Positions 31,114 through 40,200 are shown, counted from the stretch's first letter. The stretch: 64,000 bases of DNA from Chloroflexota bacterium (GCA_009840165.1 VXOG01000104.1:1-64000), one strand, 5' to 3'. Made by a program: numbers and translations. The notes: a model not told the origin generated them from the sequence alone.

Positions 31114-33399
31114 ATGACGACCAACGGAACCTCCGGGGCTTTGCGCGACATTCACGTGGTGGAGTTCGGGCAGTATGTCCCTGGCCCCATGCTTGGGATG
31201 CTGCTGGCCGACCAGGGAGCGCACGTAATCAAGGTGGAACAGCCCGGCGGAGATCCGGCGCGGTCTGAGCCGGCATTCGCCACCTGGAACCGGGGTAAGC
31301 GCTCGGTCACTCTCGATTTGAAAACTGCCTCCGGCCGCGAAAACGCGCAAAAACTGGTGGCCAACGCCGATGTGGTGATCGAGAACTTCCGTCCCGGCGT
31401 CGCCGACCGGCTGGGCATCGGGTATGCTGAGCTTGCGGCCAGCAATCCCGGCCTCATCTATTGCTCCTTGCCGGGCTACGGCGAAGAGCACCCCAGCCGA
31501 AATGAACCCGGTTGGGACCCGGTAATCAGCGCGGAGACCGGCTTCTACCCGGAAACCGGAGAGAGCGGCGGCGAACCTCTTTTCACGCCGCTGCCGATCG
31601 CCAGCACGTTTTCGGCGTTGCTCGGCTCGGTTTCCGTGGGAATGGCGATCAATGCGCGAGACAAGTCCGGCCAGGGTCAGCGCATCGAGGTGCCGCTGCA
31701 TTCGGCCATGTTCACCGCCATGGGCAGCCGCATCATCAAGTTCAACAACTATGAGTACGTTGACCTGTTCGACTTCCCTCGCACCGTTATGTCGCATCCC
31801 TACCAGTGCGCCGACGGCCGGTGGGTATATCACCACGGCATGTTCGAGCGTTTCGCGCGCCAGACGCTGACGGCGGCCGGCCGCACCGATTGGATCGACG
31901 AAGTAACGTCGCTGTTCGGGCGACCGGTTGACCCTGAGACGCTGGAGTTCTGGCAGGAACGGTTCGCCGAGATGTTCCGCGAGCGAACCGCCTGGCAGTG
32001 GGAGACCGACATCAACGCCCAGGGCGGCGCCTGCACCGTATGCAAGACCGTGGACGAATGGCTGGTACACGAGCACGCGGTTTCGGCCAAGATGGTCGTC
32101 GAAGTGGACGATGCCGAACACGGCACGATGAAACAACCCGGCGTCCAGGTGCGCCTGCGCGGCACGCCCGGCGCGATACAAGGCCGCGCTCCCAAGCTGG
32201 GCGAGCACACCGACGAGGTGCTGGCGGAACTGGAAGCCGCCCCGGCCCAGCCAAAAGCCGGCAATGGCAGCAGCGGCGACGTTATGTCCGCCTTGCAGGG
32301 CGTGCGCGTCCTAGACCTGTGCATAATCCTGGCCGGCCCCACCTGCGGGCGCACCCTGGGCGAGTTCGGCGCGGACGTGATCAAGATTGATGACCCGACG
32401 CGAATCCTCGATCCTATCGGCTATATCGACGTGAATCGCGGCAAGCGCAGCATCATGCTGAACCTTAAAACCGAGGAAGGCCGGGGCGTATTCTGGAAGC
32501 TGGTCGAATCTGCCGATGTTATCGTAGAAAACAACCGCAAATCCGCGGTGGAGCGCCTGGGACTTGGCTACGAAGCGGTCAAAAAGGTCAAGCCGGACAT
32601 CGTGTACGCTTCGCTGAACGCCTTTGGCTACGATGGCCCGTGGTCGGAACGGGCCGGCTGGGAACAGTTGGCGCAGGGCACCAGCGGGATGCAGGTGCGC
32701 CGCGGTGGTCGGAATGGCAAGCCTATGCTCGCGCCTTACGCCGTGAACGACTACGGCACCGGCCTCATGGGAGCCTACGCTGTTGCGTTGGCGTTGCACG
32801 AACGCAACCGCACCGGCAAGGGCCAGTCGGTGGACAGCGGCCTCGCGCTGACCGCCGGTATCCTACAATCGCCCTACTTCCTGGATTATGAGGGCTACGA
32901 GCGGGAAGACATCGAAGGTGTGGACGCACGCGGCTACTCCGTTCGTTCGAGCTTGTACCAGGCATCCGACGGATGGCTGTACATCCACTGTCCGGACACG
33001 GCCACCTATGGGGCGCTGCTGTCGGCTCTGAACTTCAGGGACATCCACGACAACGGCGACGCCATCGCGGACGCCATCCGCGCCAATACCGTCGAACACT
33101 GGATGCAGGAGTTGCGGCCGCTGGGCGTGTCGGTCACCCCCAACATGACTATGGAGGACTACCGCAACGACCCGGTAGTACGCAACGCCGGCTTCGTCGT
33201 AACACGAGACCATCACGGTTGGGGCAGTGTTGACCACTCCGGCACCACCGCCAGGCTCTCCGCAACGCCGCCGCGCCTCGGACCTCCGGCCCCGTATTTC
33301 GGGATGCACACGGACGAGATTCTCGCTGAGGCCGGCTACTCACCGTCGGAGATCGAAGCTTTGAAAGCATCAGGAGCGGCCGTCGCGCCCGGTCTGTAG
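31114..33399 (+). CDS. Fused double CaiB/BaiF family CoA-transferase
   Basis: A 761-residue protein from ATG 31114 (CAGGAG upstream) with two complete class III CoA-transferase modules, about 1-385 and 395-761. Each begins with a V-L/V-E-F/D-L segment and an F-G-A-D-V/A-H-V-I-K motif. The second has PYAVNDYGTGLMGAYAVALALHERNRTGKGQSV with the catalytic Asp of the DxxTG motif. At the corresponding position of the first the sequence is PLPIASTFSALLG, lacking that Asp. The fused pair may be a pseudo-heterodimer with one active site. Acyl donor and acceptor unknown. Confidence 0.9.
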   Translation: MTTNGTSGALRDIHVVEFGQYVPGPMLGMLLADQGAHVIKVEQPGGDPARSEPAFATWNRGKRSVTLDLKTASGRENAQKLVANADVVIENFRPGVADRLGIGYAELAASNPGLIYCSLPGYGEEHPSRNEPGWDPVISAETGFYPETGESGGEPLFTPLPIASTFSALLGSVSVGMAINARDKSGQGQRIEVPLHSAMFTAMGSRIIKFNNYEYVDLFDFPRTVMSHPYQCADGRWVYHHGMFERFARQTLTAAGRTDWIDEVTSLFGRPVDPETLEFWQERFAEMFRERTAWQWETDINAQGGACTVCKTVDEWLVHEHAVSAKMVVEVDDAEHGTMKQPGVQVRLRGTPGAIQGRAPKLGEHTDEVLAELEAAPAQPKAGNGSSGDVMSALQGVRVLDLCIILAGPTCGRTLGEFGADVIKIDDPTRILDPIGYIDVNRGKRSIMLNLKTEEGRGVFWKLVESADVIVENNRKSAVERLGLGYEAVKKVKPDIVYASLNAFGYDGPWSERAGWEQLAQGTSGMQVRRGGRNGKPMLAPYAVNDYGTGLMGAYAVALALHERNRTGKGQSVDSGLALTAGILQSPYFLDYEGYEREDIEGVDARGYSVRSSLYQASDGWLYIHCPDTATYGALLSALNFRDIHDNGDAIADAIRANTVEHWMQELRPLGVSVTPNMTMEDYRNDPVVRNAGFVVTRDHHGWGSVDHSGTTARLSATPPRLGPPAPYFGMHTDEILAEAGYSPSEIEALKASGAAVAPGL

Positions 33400-33422
33400 A
33401 AGCGGGGCAAACGTTTCGGAAG

Positions 33423-33452
33423 CGTAGGGGCGAATAATCATTCGCCCTTACG
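33423..33452. terminator. Palindromic CGTAGGGGCGAAT element
   Basis: CGTAGGGGCGAAT (33423-33435) pairs with ATTCGCCCTTACG (33440-33452) with one G-T pair and a 4-base loop. It is between the CoA-transferase and the CysRS fusion gene, on the same strand, and is a copy of the 19614 palindrome. Confidence 0.55.
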
Positions 33453-33544
33453 AAGTTTCCAGCAGTGCCGTCTCGCCGTGCGGATGCAAAGGAACGTGGG
33501 CCATGCTAAACTTGCGCCATCTCGCACCTGGCGGAGGTGGCGGC

Positions 33545-35755
33545 GTGCTAAGCATCTACAACACCCTGACGAAAACCGTCGAAGAGATTCGACCCATTGT
33601 GCCGGGCCGCGTCACCATGTACACCTGCGGGCCTACGGTGTACCGCTATGCCCACATCGGCAACCTGCGCACCTACTTGATGGCCGACTGGATCCGTCGC
33701 ATCCTGGAAGCCGACGGCAACGAGGTGTACCACATCAAGAACATCACCGATGTGGGACACATGCGGCAGGAACTGGCCGAGGCCGGCGGCGACAAGATGA
33801 TCATGGCCGCGCTGGCCGAGGGCAAGTCCTTGCAGGAAATCGGCGAGTTCTACGCCGATTGGTTCTGGAAGGACGAGGAACGCACTAACATCAAGCCGGC
33901 CCACGTTTTCCCTTGGGCGTCACACCACATCCCCGAAATGCTGGCTATGGTGAACACGCTGGTGAACAACGGCAAGGCTTACGAGGCCGGCGGCAACATC
34001 TACTTCGACGTTAACAGTTATCCCGAGTACGGCAAGCTGTCCCGAAACTTCGGCGGCGACCTCCTGGAGGGCGTTCGCGCCGAGGCCGATCCCCTCAAGC
34101 ACGACGCCAGGGACTTCACCTTGTGGAAAGCCGCTGAGCCGGGTCGCGACGTGAAGTGGGACAGCCCGTGGGGCGAAGGCTTCCCAGGCTGGCACATCGA
34201 ATGCTCCGCCATGGCCCACAGATACCTGGGCGAGCATTTTGACATACACACCGGCGGCGTTGACAACGTTTTTCCGCATCACGAAGATGAGATTGCCCAG
34301 AGCGAAGGGACGTTCGGCCAACAGCACGTGAACTACTGGGTACACGGGCAGCATCTGCTGGCCGATGGCGCCAAGATGGCCAAATCCGCCGGCAATGTCT
34401 TCCTGATTGAGGACCTGGTGGTTCGCGGATTCGACCCGCTGGCATTCCGTTACCTGTGCATGACGGTGCGTTACCGCCACCGGATGAACTTCACCTTCAC
34501 CTCGCTCAGGGCGGCGGAAAAGGCGTTGACCGGCCTTCGGAATCGCCTTTGGGTCTGGCGCAACGCCTCCGGCAACGGCTCAGGCCAGCACACCCTCAGC
34601 AGCGATGCCGAAGTCTGGCGCAAGCGTTTCTGGGATGCCGTGCATAACGACCTCGACCTGCCCAACGCGGTGGCGATCACCTGGGCAATGGCCAGGTCGG
34701 AACTGGCTCCGGGCGACAAGGTGGATCTGCTCCTGGAGTTTGACCGGGTGTTTGGCCTGGACCTTGACCAAGTTCCGATGCGCTACGAGATCGGTTCGGC
34801 CAACAGCGAAGCGATCACGAGAAGGACCTCGCTGCGGGAGCAGTCGGCCTATTCCGATGCGGACGCCATGCGAGCGGAGATTATTGCCAACGGCATGGTG
34901 GTCGAGGACGTGGGTAACGCAACGAGAGTGCGCCCGCAAACGGCCCTGGAATTGCAGTCGGCGCGCTGGGCCTCGGTCTCGGCGTCGCGCGAGGTCCCCG
35001 CATTGTTGGGAGAACCCGACCTCTACGACTTCACGTTCCTGCTGAACGCCTACGACTACGTCGATGACGTCCAGCGTTGCGTCGAAGCGGTGATGAAGCA
35101 TACGAGCGGCGCGTCAGCCGAAATGATCGTGGTGGACAACGGGTCCACCGACGGCACCGCAGAGTATTTGGAACAGGCCCAGGGCGAGCACGCCAACCTG
35201 CGGGTTATCCACTGCGACCACGTGGTTGGGGACGCTGCCGGCAAGAATATCGGCCTCAAACAGGCCCGGGGCAAGTACATCGTTCTGCTGGACGCATCCA
35301 CGGAGGTCGTGGGCGATGTGATGTCTCCGGTAGCGGAACAGTTGTCAGATTCCACCGTCGGCGTGTTTGGGCCCTACGGTCTCACTACCGACGACATGCA
35401 GCACTTCCACGAAGAAGTGGACCGGGGTGAAGCCGACGCCATGCAAGCCTACTGCATGGCTTTCCGGCGTGCCGACCTGCGCTCGGTTGGCCTGATGCAC
35501 GAATCGTTCCGGTTCTATCGCAACCTGGATATCGACTACTGCTTCCAGTTCAAAAACGCCGGCTACCGCGTGGTGTGCGACAGCAGCCTGCCGTTGGTGC
35601 GCCACGAACACCGCCAGTGGGAAGAGCTGGAGGAAAACCAGCGCGACGAGCTAAGCCGCAAAAACTTCGGTCGCTTCCTCAAGCGCTGGGGCAACCGCCC
35701 CGACCTCCTCATCAACCCGTCTGCGCGAGGTTTCGACACGGGATTCCGGCACTGA
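33545..35755 (+). CDS. cysS: Cysteinyl-tRNA synthetase fused to a family-2 glycosyltransferase
   Basis: GTG at 33545 with GGAGG 7 bases upstream gives 736 residues. Residues 1-462 are a complete CysRS: HIGN (HIGH motif) in YRYAHIGNLR, KMAKS-type KMSKS in GAKMAKSAGN, zinc ligands Cys in YTCGPTVY, Cys in WHIECSAM and His/Glu in FPHHEDE. The usual GI.leD... tail ends near 462. After a short linker, residues about 495-736 are a GT2-like domain: FTFLLNAYDY, VDNGSTDGT (about 530-538), GKNIGLKQARGKYIVLLDAS (DxS in place of DxD, about 582) and YCFQFKNAGYRVVCDS. Both reading frames are continuous. Confidence 0.88.
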   Translation: MLSIYNTLTKTVEEIRPIVPGRVTMYTCGPTVYRYAHIGNLRTYLMADWIRRILEADGNEVYHIKNITDVGHMRQELAEAGGDKMIMAALAEGKSLQEIGEFYADWFWKDEERTNIKPAHVFPWASHHIPEMLAMVNTLVNNGKAYEAGGNIYFDVNSYPEYGKLSRNFGGDLLEGVRAEADPLKHDARDFTLWKAAEPGRDVKWDSPWGEGFPGWHIECSAMAHRYLGEHFDIHTGGVDNVFPHHEDEIAQSEGTFGQQHVNYWVHGQHLLADGAKMAKSAGNVFLIEDLVVRGFDPLAFRYLCMTVRYRHRMNFTFTSLRAAEKALTGLRNRLWVWRNASGNGSGQHTLSSDAEVWRKRFWDAVHNDLDLPNAVAITWAMARSELAPGDKVDLLLEFDRVFGLDLDQVPMRYEIGSANSEAITRRTSLREQSAYSDADAMRAEIIANGMVVEDVGNATRVRPQTALELQSARWASVSASREVPALLGEPDLYDFTFLLNAYDYVDDVQRCVEAVMKHTSGASAEMIVVDNGSTDGTAEYLEQAQGEHANLRVIHCDHVVGDAAGKNIGLKQARGKYIVLLDASTEVVGDVMSPVAEQLSDSTVGVFGPYGLTTDDMQHFHEEVDRGEADAMQAYCMAFRRADLRSVGLMHESFRFYRNLDIDYCFQFKNAGYRVVCDSSLPLVRHEHRQWEELEENQRDELSRKNFGRFLKRWGNRPDLLINPSARGFDTGFRH

Positions 35756-35775
35756 TTGGTGACTATACTCAAACG

Positions 35776-35812
35776 ACATGTAGGGGGGGGTCTTACACCC
35801 GCCCCTACATGT
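35776..35812. terminator. Palindromic ACATGTAGGGG element between convergent genes
   Basis: ACATGTAGGGG at 35776 pairs with CCCCTACATGT ending at 35812 around a short loop. It is placed between the CysRS-glycosyltransferase gene and the SDR gene, which converge, and is a further relative of the 19614 palindrome. Confidence 0.55.
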
Positions 35813-35829
35813 TAGTGTTCGCCGAGATA

Positions 35830-36705
35830 TTAGCCTCGGCCAAACCAGTCGGGGTGGACGGCCTGCAACCCCAGCTGCGGCCACGCGGCCGGCGCGCCGC
35901 ATTTCTCCAGTCGTTCCGACAAGGGCAGGGACTCATCCCAATAGTAGGCGATGATACGCCGGCCGTTCCAGTCTCCGGCGTCTTCGGAGGCGATCCAGAC
36001 CACCGGGGCCTGCATCACCTCGGGCTGAATCAGCGCGTCTGCCGAGGCGCCTTCCGGAGGCAGCACCATGTTGGTGGCCGTGGCTCCGCCGGGCGTCAGG
36101 ACGTTAGCGGTTACGCCGGTGCCTTCCAGGTCCTGGGCCATGATGGCTACCAGGGCCTCGTGGCCGGCTTTGGACGGCCCGTAGGGCGCCCCGCCTTTGC
36201 GCCACATCGTATCCATGCTGGTGGTTACGCCGATGATACGACCAAATCCCTGCTCCATCATGTGGCCAACGACGGCGTGGGACATCAGGAAGGGGCCGCT
36301 GAGGTTAACCGAAATGACCCTGAGCCAGGCGTCCGGAACGATGTCGAAAAAGCCGGTGCGGCTGCCGGACGTGCTGCCGCCGAAGCCGGCAGTTCGGGGA
36401 TTGATGCCGGCGTTGTTGACCAGTATGTGCAGCCCGCCCATTTCGCTGATGGTGCGCTGCACGGCGTTTTCAACGGATTCGGGGTCGGTAACATCGGCAA
36501 CGACGGGCAGCACGGCGTCATCGCCGCCGAGCTCCCGCATGTCGTTGGCGGTCTGGTCCAGCCAGTCCTCGTTGATATCCAGCATGGCGACGCGAGCGCC
36601 GGCTCGCACCAGGCCGGTGGTTATGGAACGGCCCATCCCGATGGGGCTGGCCGCACCGGTTACGATGGCCACTCGGCCTTGCAGGGCGCTTGATGACAGG
36701 GTCAT
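35830..36705 (-). CDS. SDR-family oxidoreductase
   Basis: A 291-residue short-chain dehydrogenase from the ATG at 36703-36705 (GAGG upstream). The NAD(P) motif TGAASPIGMG is at about 14-23, LDIN is the second strand with an Asp-Ile that favours NAD, NNAG is near 95, the catalytic Tyr-x3-Lys is in PYGPSKAG (about 171-178), and the family-specific PGG follows. Residues after 230 include a substrate lid. Substrate unknown. It converges with the CysRS fusion gene. Confidence 0.9.
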   Translation of the reverse strand: MTLSSSALQGRVAIVTGAASPIGMGRSITTGLVRAGARVAMLDINEDWLDQTANDMRELGGDDAVLPVVADVTDPESVENAVQRTISEMGGLHILVNNAGINPRTAGFGGSTSGSRTGFFDIVPDAWLRVISVNLSGPFLMSHAVVGHMMEQGFGRIIGVTTSMDTMWRKGGAPYGPSKAGHEALVAIMAQDLEGTGVTANVLTPGGATATNMVLPPEGASADALIQPEVMQAPVVWIASEDAGDWNGRRIIAYYWDESLPLSERLEKCGAPAAWPQLGLQAVHPDWFGRG

Positions 36706-37039
36706 GGTGATTACCTCATGGTTATTGAGTTCGGTTGAAGCGGATAAAGCGGTATGATCATAGCGGGTCTGCCGGCGGATTGCCACGCTGAATATCCGAA
36801 CATGTTGACCGACTTGCGAAACGGGTTGACAGATAGGCGGAGTGATATGCTGGTGTTGTGGCCGGAGTGTGCCATCGACCCACCTGTCCCAGCATCTCCG
36901 GGCTTTCCATTAGGGCATAACCGGCATCTCGGATAGGTGGGCGCAAAATCGGCCTTGCGAAAGGGGTGGGAACGGCTGTTCGTATCGTAAAATGAGGGCT
37001 GGGGGATGCTACGATACTCCATCCCTGCAAGGAGCCGAG
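36706..37039. other. Intergenic region, 334 bases, no gene seen
   Basis: No coding region is supported on either strand. Short frames here lack ribosome sites and codon bias. It separates the divergent SDR and zinc-ribbon genes and presumably holds their promoters, although no box pair with good spacing is found. Confidence 0.5.
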
Positions 37040-37303
37040 ATGGTAGTGTCGGAAGCAAAGATCGTATTTAGGTTGGGCGACGTGGTGCGGGTGAGGTGCC
37101 GGTGTCAGACCTGCGGGAACGAGGTGGTTTTCATACTGCACGGGAAACGCCGGCCCACGATCACTAAATACTGCCCGCTGTGCAACGCAGAATGGCTGAC
37201 TGAGAAAGGCGCAGCCCACATCGACCAACTGCTAAAAGATTTTGATGGCCTGGATACCCACAAGGTTGACGTGCTGATCGAGATCGACGCGCCGGCGAGG
37301 TAG
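37040..37303 (+). CDS. Small zinc-ribbon protein
   Basis: An 87-residue protein from an ATG with AAGGAG upstream. Residues 17-26 are RCRCQTCG and a second pair is CPLC (about 50-53), so Cys4 zinc-ribbon folding is likely. The remainder (TEKGAAHIDQLLKDFDG) is helical. It could bind DNA, RNA or a protein. It precedes the Cys-containing 95-residue gene by 4 bases, so the two may be co-expressed. No family name is known to me. Confidence 0.65.
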   Translation: MVVSEAKIVFRLGDVVRVRCRCQTCGNEVVFILHGKRRPTITKYCPLCNAEWLTEKGAAHIDQLLKDFDGLDTHKVDVLIEIDAPAR

Positions 37304-37307
37304 TCCC

Positions 37308-37595
37308 ATGCAATGGGCCATATACCGGTTCGTTTATGAGCCAGCGAAGCGGCGGGTTCACCAGGTGGGCGGCTGCTCATATAGCGATTCCCCGACGAAC
37401 ATGCAGCGGCAGGGGTTTCGGCAGGTTGGGCATGAACCCCTGGCGTCGGTTGACGAGGCGATGGAAGTGGCACGGCGGTCGATTGACCCGAAGGTGCAAC
37501 CGTGCGGGTTTTGCGCTGCGGAATGGGATCTTCAACGTATCGCGCAGAGGCGACTGGATCAGCAGGAGTGGGATAGGTTGATGGGCCGGGACTAA
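37308..37595 (+). CDS. Hypothetical Cys-containing 95-residue protein
   Basis: A 95-residue protein, not recognised. It has VGGCSYSDS (about 21-29) and CGFCAAEW (about 66-73), which could form a CxxC-type site together with nearby His. It is mainly charged and helical at the C-terminus. It is adjacent to the zinc-ribbon gene on the same strand, and the small spacing suggests a bicistronic unit. Confidence 0.55.
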   Translation: MQWAIYRFVYEPAKRRVHQVGGCSYSDSPTNMQRQGFRQVGHEPLASVDEAMEVARRSIDPKVQPCGFCAAEWDLQRIAQRRLDQQEWDRLMGRD

Positions 37596-37631
37596 TGCCG
37601 TTGACAATCGGTGAATGGCTGTTAGGCTCTC

Positions 37632-38411
37632 TTATAGGGGATCATTTGCCGCAACGAGCCAAACGTCTGTGCCGTAGGGATCATCGTACTGAACCACGAA
37701 ACCTTCTTCATCGGCGGGAACTTGCCAGCAAACGTTGCCGATCATACTTTCGCCGGATGGCAGCCGTACCGATTCAAAGCGGCTATACAGGTCGTGCCCC
37801 AATTGATCGGGTAACACCCCGCACGAAACGTCCTCACGAAATGACTGATAGGTGTTGTCGCTGGAATCCCAAAGCACCAAGTCGCTATCGTTGAAATAAG
37901 AACCCACATGGCATATCTCCGGCGGGTCGTATCGCCTGTCGCAACTGCCATCCTCGTTCGTGCGTCGGCACTGACATACCGTGCCAGCAGGCCCGCGCTC
38001 GTTCGTAACGCTCATGCTTAGCATTAACATCCGATTGCCGTCTGCCGGGGGGTCGTTGAATTGATTAGCGGCCTTGACCTCCGGCCAAGCATCCGAGTCC
38101 GCCGCTGTAATTTGAACGTCGAACACGTCAAGGGCGACTACCGCGCCGAACGGGAAAGCCTTTTCGCGTGTACTGCCGTCTTTGTTCTGCGAGGTCGGTG
38201 GCGGCGTAACATCTGGCGTTACGTCAGGAACGGCAGTAGGTACTTCAACGCTGGCCTCGGCGTAGTTCTCGCAGCTCAGCGTGAAACTCTGGTCGGGGCG
38301 TATCTCCCAATCGCAGAGGTGCCGCCCGGATTGTTGCGGCCATTGATCGTCCTGGCAAGCGATGGCGAAAATAACGAGGGATGCAGCGAGCAGCAGTGCA
38401 TGGAATCGCAT
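37632..38411 (-). CDS. Predicted lipoprotein, DUF4352-like
   Basis: A 259-residue protein from the ATG at 38409-38411. A lipoprotein signal (LLLAASLVIFAIAC, Cys19 as acylation site) is followed by a Pro/Thr/Val-rich linker (about 45-75). A beta-rich domain then contains MLMLSMSVTNE, DLVLWDSSDN and W-Q-V-P, a pattern resembling DUF4352/Ig-like extracellular domains. It contains several Cys in the mature part. It is likely anchored outside the membrane; ligand unknown. It is separated from the IS on the right by a terminator hairpin. Confidence 0.7.
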   Translation of the reverse strand: MRFHALLLAASLVIFAIACQDDQWPQQSGRHLCDWEIRPDQSFTLSCENYAEASVEVPTAVPDVTPDVTPPPTSQNKDGSTREKAFPFGAVVALDVFDVQITAADSDAWPEVKAANQFNDPPADGNRMLMLSMSVTNERGPAGTVCQCRRTNEDGSCDRRYDPPEICHVGSYFNDSDLVLWDSSDNTYQSFREDVSCGVLPDQLGHDLYSRFESVRLPSGESMIGNVCWQVPADEEGFVVQYDDPYGTDVWLVAANDPL

Positions 38412-38525
38412 TGGGAACCCCCTTGCGGCCACAGGTTTGGCTACTTGCCACAGTCTCCAATCCCCGAACATAGACACCGCAAGGAGGCACGGCGTGCCAG
38501 CCTGTGGGCAATGTCTATGTTGAAA

Positions 38526-38544
38526 AGCCCCGTTGGCCGGGGCT
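38526..38544 (-). terminator. Intrinsic terminator downstream of the transposase gene
   Basis: On the minus strand AGCCCCG and CGGGGCT form a 7-bp stem with a 5-base loop, followed by TTTT. It lies downstream of the transposase and upstream of the lipoprotein gene, on the strand of both. Confidence 0.65.
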
Positions 38545-38651
38545 GGGAGGGGATCAAGAATCGAAACTGTGGCAGGGCTATGCTATGGCTTCGCCGGGGG
38601 CGATGTCAACGGACTGGCGGCGTGCATATTCCCGGCGGGAACTACCGTGCT

Positions 38652-40088
38652 AGGGTAGTGTCAACGATGAATTAGGCTGCCCGCGCTGTCCAGTTGGCGA
38701 CCGGCATCTCAACCTTCATCTCCCTCATCCCGGCGTAATCACCGTCAAGCAGACGGCCCAACATGGTTCCCGTGTACGTCAAGAGCGACAAGCCGACGTG
38801 CAGCCGGACCTTCTTGATGCCCAGGTAGCAGTGCTGATCTAGCAGGCGGCTGCGCTTGAGGCTGCCGAACAGCCGCTCAACGCTGGTCCGCTGCTTGTAC
38901 AGCCGCTTCCACCGCTTGCTCGCCCGTGGCAGCAGGCCCACCCGCCGGAGGAGTTCGCCGTCCCAGCCCTCGTAGTGTTCGCTACCGCAGCGTTCGCCGA
39001 GCCAGGGCTTGCTGCCTTTCAGTTCGCAGCCGTCGGCAGGGCAGCGGAAGAGGTGGCCCTTGCCCTTGTCAGTGCGAACGTACTCCATCGGCTGGCCGCC
39101 GATGCACTTGGGTTCTCCTTTGGGAGTGTAGAGACCGTTTTTGTCGGTGTCGCGTACCTGTATCACGGCGAATATGCGGTGTTGGTGGAGGTCCTGAAAA
39201 TTGCTGAGCGCGTCGTACCCCCGGTCGGCCATCGCGTAGCGTACCGGCAGCTTGGGGTGGTTCCTTTTGAGCTGGTCCATCATCGGCGGCAGCGTCGGGC
39301 TGTCGTTCATGTTGGCGGGCAGCACGGCCCACGACAGCGGCGTACCGTAGTAGGCATCGCATATCGCGTGGAGTTTGTACCCGTAGAATAGTTCGTCGCC
39401 CTCGTGCGCCAGTTTCGCGGTCCGGTGGCCCCATTCAGCCTCTCGGTCGATCCGCTTCGCTGGCTCTCGCTTCCCGTTACCCCACGCCTCAACGTCGCTG
39501 CTGTCGATGGCGACCATCCGGCCCGGCGCAGGGGCGCTCTCCGGCACCACGCCCTCATCCTGCAACCGCTCGATCTCCGCGCCGACACGCTGGGCAACGT
39601 CCATGATCGCCGCGTCAACGAGGTCCTTATGATCTGCCAGCCTCGCGTAGAAGCGTGAGAACGTGCCTTCGTGCGGCACGGTGTCCCTTAAACCACAAAC
39701 CCGCCTGAGAAGGCGGGATGCTTTGAGTTGGGCTATCAGGTCGCGGGTGTACCGTAACTTGAGCAGGTACCTCACCAGCGTTGCCCGCCACATGACTTCG
39801 GGCGCGTAGCCGGGCCGTCCGGTCCAGCGGTAGTCGTTCAGCTTGGCAATCAGTTCGTCGTGGTGCAGTTCGTCGAGGATAGTCCCAATCAGGCCAAAAT
39901 CGGGAACGCCTGGATCGCCCCGTTGACGATCCGCCGGCGGCGGCATTATATTGAGCATGACCGTGCTCCGTTCGACTGGTGAGCGGTCTGCCGCCTTCGA
40001 GATTAGGCCCTCGTTGGCGGCGTTCTTTATGTTGGCTTGATTGTAAGACCTCGCTCAGGGGCAGGGCAACGGTTGTCAACCCCAACCC
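38652..40088 (-). mobile_element. Insertion sequence carrying an IS4/IS5-type transposase
   Basis: A single DDE transposase gene occupies most of the span. Imperfect inverted similarity between GGGTAGTGTCAACGATG near 38653-38669 and the reverse of AACGGTTGTCAACCCCAACCC near 40068-40088 suggests the element ends, but they are diverged and no target duplication is apparent. The ends are approximate. The transposase frame is intact, so the element could still move. Confidence 0.5.
38672..39958 (-). CDS. DDE transposase (IS4/IS5/IS1182-like)
   Basis: A 428-residue transposase of the DDE_Tnp_1 type. Residues 1-130 form the N-terminal helical domain (DUF772-like, VRYLLKLRYTRDLI). The catalytic Asp residues lie in MVAIDSSDVEAWG (about 147-159) and MADRGYDAL (about 243-251), and the Glu in RTSVERLFGSLKRSR (about 364-378). 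A Cys-rich segment at about 309-330 (CPADGC, C) resembles the zinc insert seen in IS1182-like transposases. No frameshift. It is adjacent to an unusual tRNA and small orphan genes, marking an accessory patch. Confidence 0.9.
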   Translation of the reverse strand: MLNIMPPPADRQRGDPGVPDFGLIGTILDELHHDELIAKLNDYRWTGRPGYAPEVMWRATLVRYLLKLRYTRDLIAQLKASRLLRRVCGLRDTVPHEGTFSRFYARLADHKDLVDAAIMDVAQRVGAEIERLQDEGVVPESAPAPGRMVAIDSSDVEAWGNGKREPAKRIDREAEWGHRTAKLAHEGDELFYGYKLHAICDAYYGTPLSWAVLPANMNDSPTLPPMMDQLKRNHPKLPVRYAMADRGYDALSNFQDLHQHRIFAVIQVRDTDKNGLYTPKGEPKCIGGQPMEYVRTDKGKGHLFRCPADGCELKGSKPWLGERCGSEHYEGWDGELLRRVGLLPRASKRWKRLYKQRTSVERLFGSLKRSRLLDQHCYLGIKKVRLHVGLSLLTYTGTMLGRLLDGDYAGMREMKVEMPVANWTARAA

Positions 40089-40200
40089 GGCAAATTGACG
40101 TGTTTTCGGGCGAATTCCCAGCAAAAAACCGGCCAACAGTGTGACCACTGGTGGCCGGGAGCTGACCCCGGAAATGGGGCTGCCAATTTACTCCGGGTGG

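Noticed and set aside
36754-36936. 60-codon plus-strand frame between the SDR and zinc-ribbon genes
   Set aside because: No ribosome site, domain or codon bias.
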